Origin: JAJEFO01 sp965214325
Lineage (GTDB): Bacteria; Pseudomonadota; Alphaproteobacteria; Rhodobacterales; Rhodobacteraceae
Direction of reading: 5' to 3'
Assembly (NCBI GenBank): GCA_965214325.1
Contig: CBDCBG010000006.1
Location: 3,472,001 to 3,536,000, forward strand
Length of the DNA: 64,000 nt
Below the pieces are notes generated by a model. That model was not told where the DNA came from. It searched no databases and saw only the letters and a program-made list of their open reading frames with translations. Positions 63,622 through 64,000 of this stretch are shown here, in pieces. Each line of letters starts with the position of its first letter. Within the stretch, counting starts at the first letter, position 1. Position numbers and translations under genes: made by a program.

Positions 63622-64000
63622 TCACAAATCCTCCCTGCTGTCTGAAAACGCCGCATCAAGTGCGATCCTGACCATGTCGCCAAATGACCTCTCGCGGCTC
63701 TCCGATTCCAATGCTTCGCCGGTCTGCAGGTGATCCGAGACGGTTAGGACTGCGAGCGCACGCGCTCTGTGCCGCGCGGCAACAGCGTAGAGCTCCGCCG
63801 TCTCCATCTCGACAGCCAGTATGCCGTGGCGGGTCATTTGCTCGCTGAGGTCGGGGCGTTCATCGTAGAAGGCATTCGACGAGTAGATGCCACCGACATG
63901 CGTGGGCGCCCCCGTCCTTTCGGCGGCCTGAACGGCTGCACGGAGAAGAGTCCAGTCGGCAGACGGCGCGAAATTCAACTCGCGAAACATTCCCCCGGAT
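63622..64000 (-). CDS. deoD: Purine-nucleoside phosphorylase, C-terminal part
   Basis: About 125 C-terminal residues are visible; the gene continues past the right edge. The sequence (LNFAPSADWTLLRAAVQAAE, HVGGIYSSNAFYDERPDL, HGILAVEMETAELYAVAARH, ALAVLTVSDHLQTGEALESE) matches hexameric DeoD-type phosphorylases. It includes the substrate-binding V-E-M-E-T and the catalytic Asp in TVSDHL. It cleaves purine (deoxy)nucleosides with phosphate. It is the first ordinary chromosomal gene after the mobile region. Confidence 0.92.
   Translation of the reverse strand, partial: SGGMFRELNFAPSADWTLLRAAVQAAERTGAPTHVGGIYSSNAFYDERPDLSEQMTRHGILAVEMETAELYAVAARHRARALAVLTVSDHLQTGEALESESRERSFGDMVRIALDAAFSDSREDL

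Noticed and set aside
61381..63645. 754-codon plus-strand frame across ISKra4
   Set aside because: Antisense to the ISKra4 transposase and running on into non-coding sequence; no family resemblance.
63006..63671. 221-codon plus-strand frame near the right end
   Set aside because: It reads through the ISKra4 end, the intron domain V/VI hairpins and the 3' end of deoD; not a gene.

Overview
The window is GC-rich DNA from an alphaproteobacterium. It is most like a member of the Rhodobacterales: the F0 ATP synthase genes form a separate atpI-B-E-F'-F operon with two b-type subunits. The TCA genes are arranged lpd-sucB-sucA-sucD-sucC // mdh, divergent from an (S)-malyl-CoA thioesterase, mesaconyl-CoA hydratase and sdhCDAB block. 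From memory this order is typical of Rhodobacter and its relatives. Species assignment is inference; no database was searched.

Layout. 0-2 kb: end of a TRAP transporter operon (large and small permease, minus strand), divergent from a LacI-type regulator, with a perfect 20-bp operator between them. 2-6.4 kb: an Lrp/AsnC regulator divergent from 4-hydroxyphenylpyruvate dioxygenase, a large inner-membrane protein that looks like a PilM-like domain joined to a PilP-like domain, and an ArsR regulator. 6.5-9.1 kb: F0 ATP synthase. 9.2-13.5 kb: DUF2237 protein, peptidyl-tRNA hydrolase, class III sirtuin, copper chaperone PCuAC and a secreted ricin-B-like protein. 13.5-17.3 kb: aspartokinase and PtsP (EI-Ntr). 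17.5-25.9 kb: 2-oxoglutarate dehydrogenase and succinyl-CoA synthetase operon with lpd. 25.9-35.0 kb: a foreign-looking insert between sucC and mdh, with long gene-free flanks, an IS110 scrap, a VOC protein and a compact five-gene cassette (LolA-like carrier, two FtsX-type permeases, ABC ATPase, beta-barrel protein). 35.0-42.3 kb: mdh, mcl2, mch, sdhC-D-A, a small protein and sdhB. 42.3-44.4 kb: an Asp-box beta-propeller protein and a DUF1989 protein. 44.52 kb: initiator tRNA-Met.

From the tRNA to about 63.5 kb lies a mobile-element graveyard. It holds a DUF4338/IS66 scrap, an IS630 element, a Calx-beta-like secreted protein, a VapBC module with a broken toxin, and two 2083-bp IS1634-type copies with exact 6-bp target duplications. 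An ISAs1 gene is split by an IS21-like element and by an IS110-like element. A probable ORF-less group II intron is split by a DUF4338-transposase element, which itself carries the second IS1634-type copy and has an ISKra4 element exactly at its edge. The window closes with the 3' part of a purine-nucleoside phosphorylase gene.

How it works together: sucAB+lpd and sucCD carry 2-oxoglutarate to succinate, sdhCDAB to fumarate and mdh from malate to oxaloacetate. mcl2 and mch belong to the ethylmalonyl-CoA route for C2 assimilation and feed malate into the same cycle. The most unusual material is the envelope-transport cassette inside this central-metabolism locus and the multi-level nested transposon/intron structure, whose insertions can be undone base by base using their target duplications.
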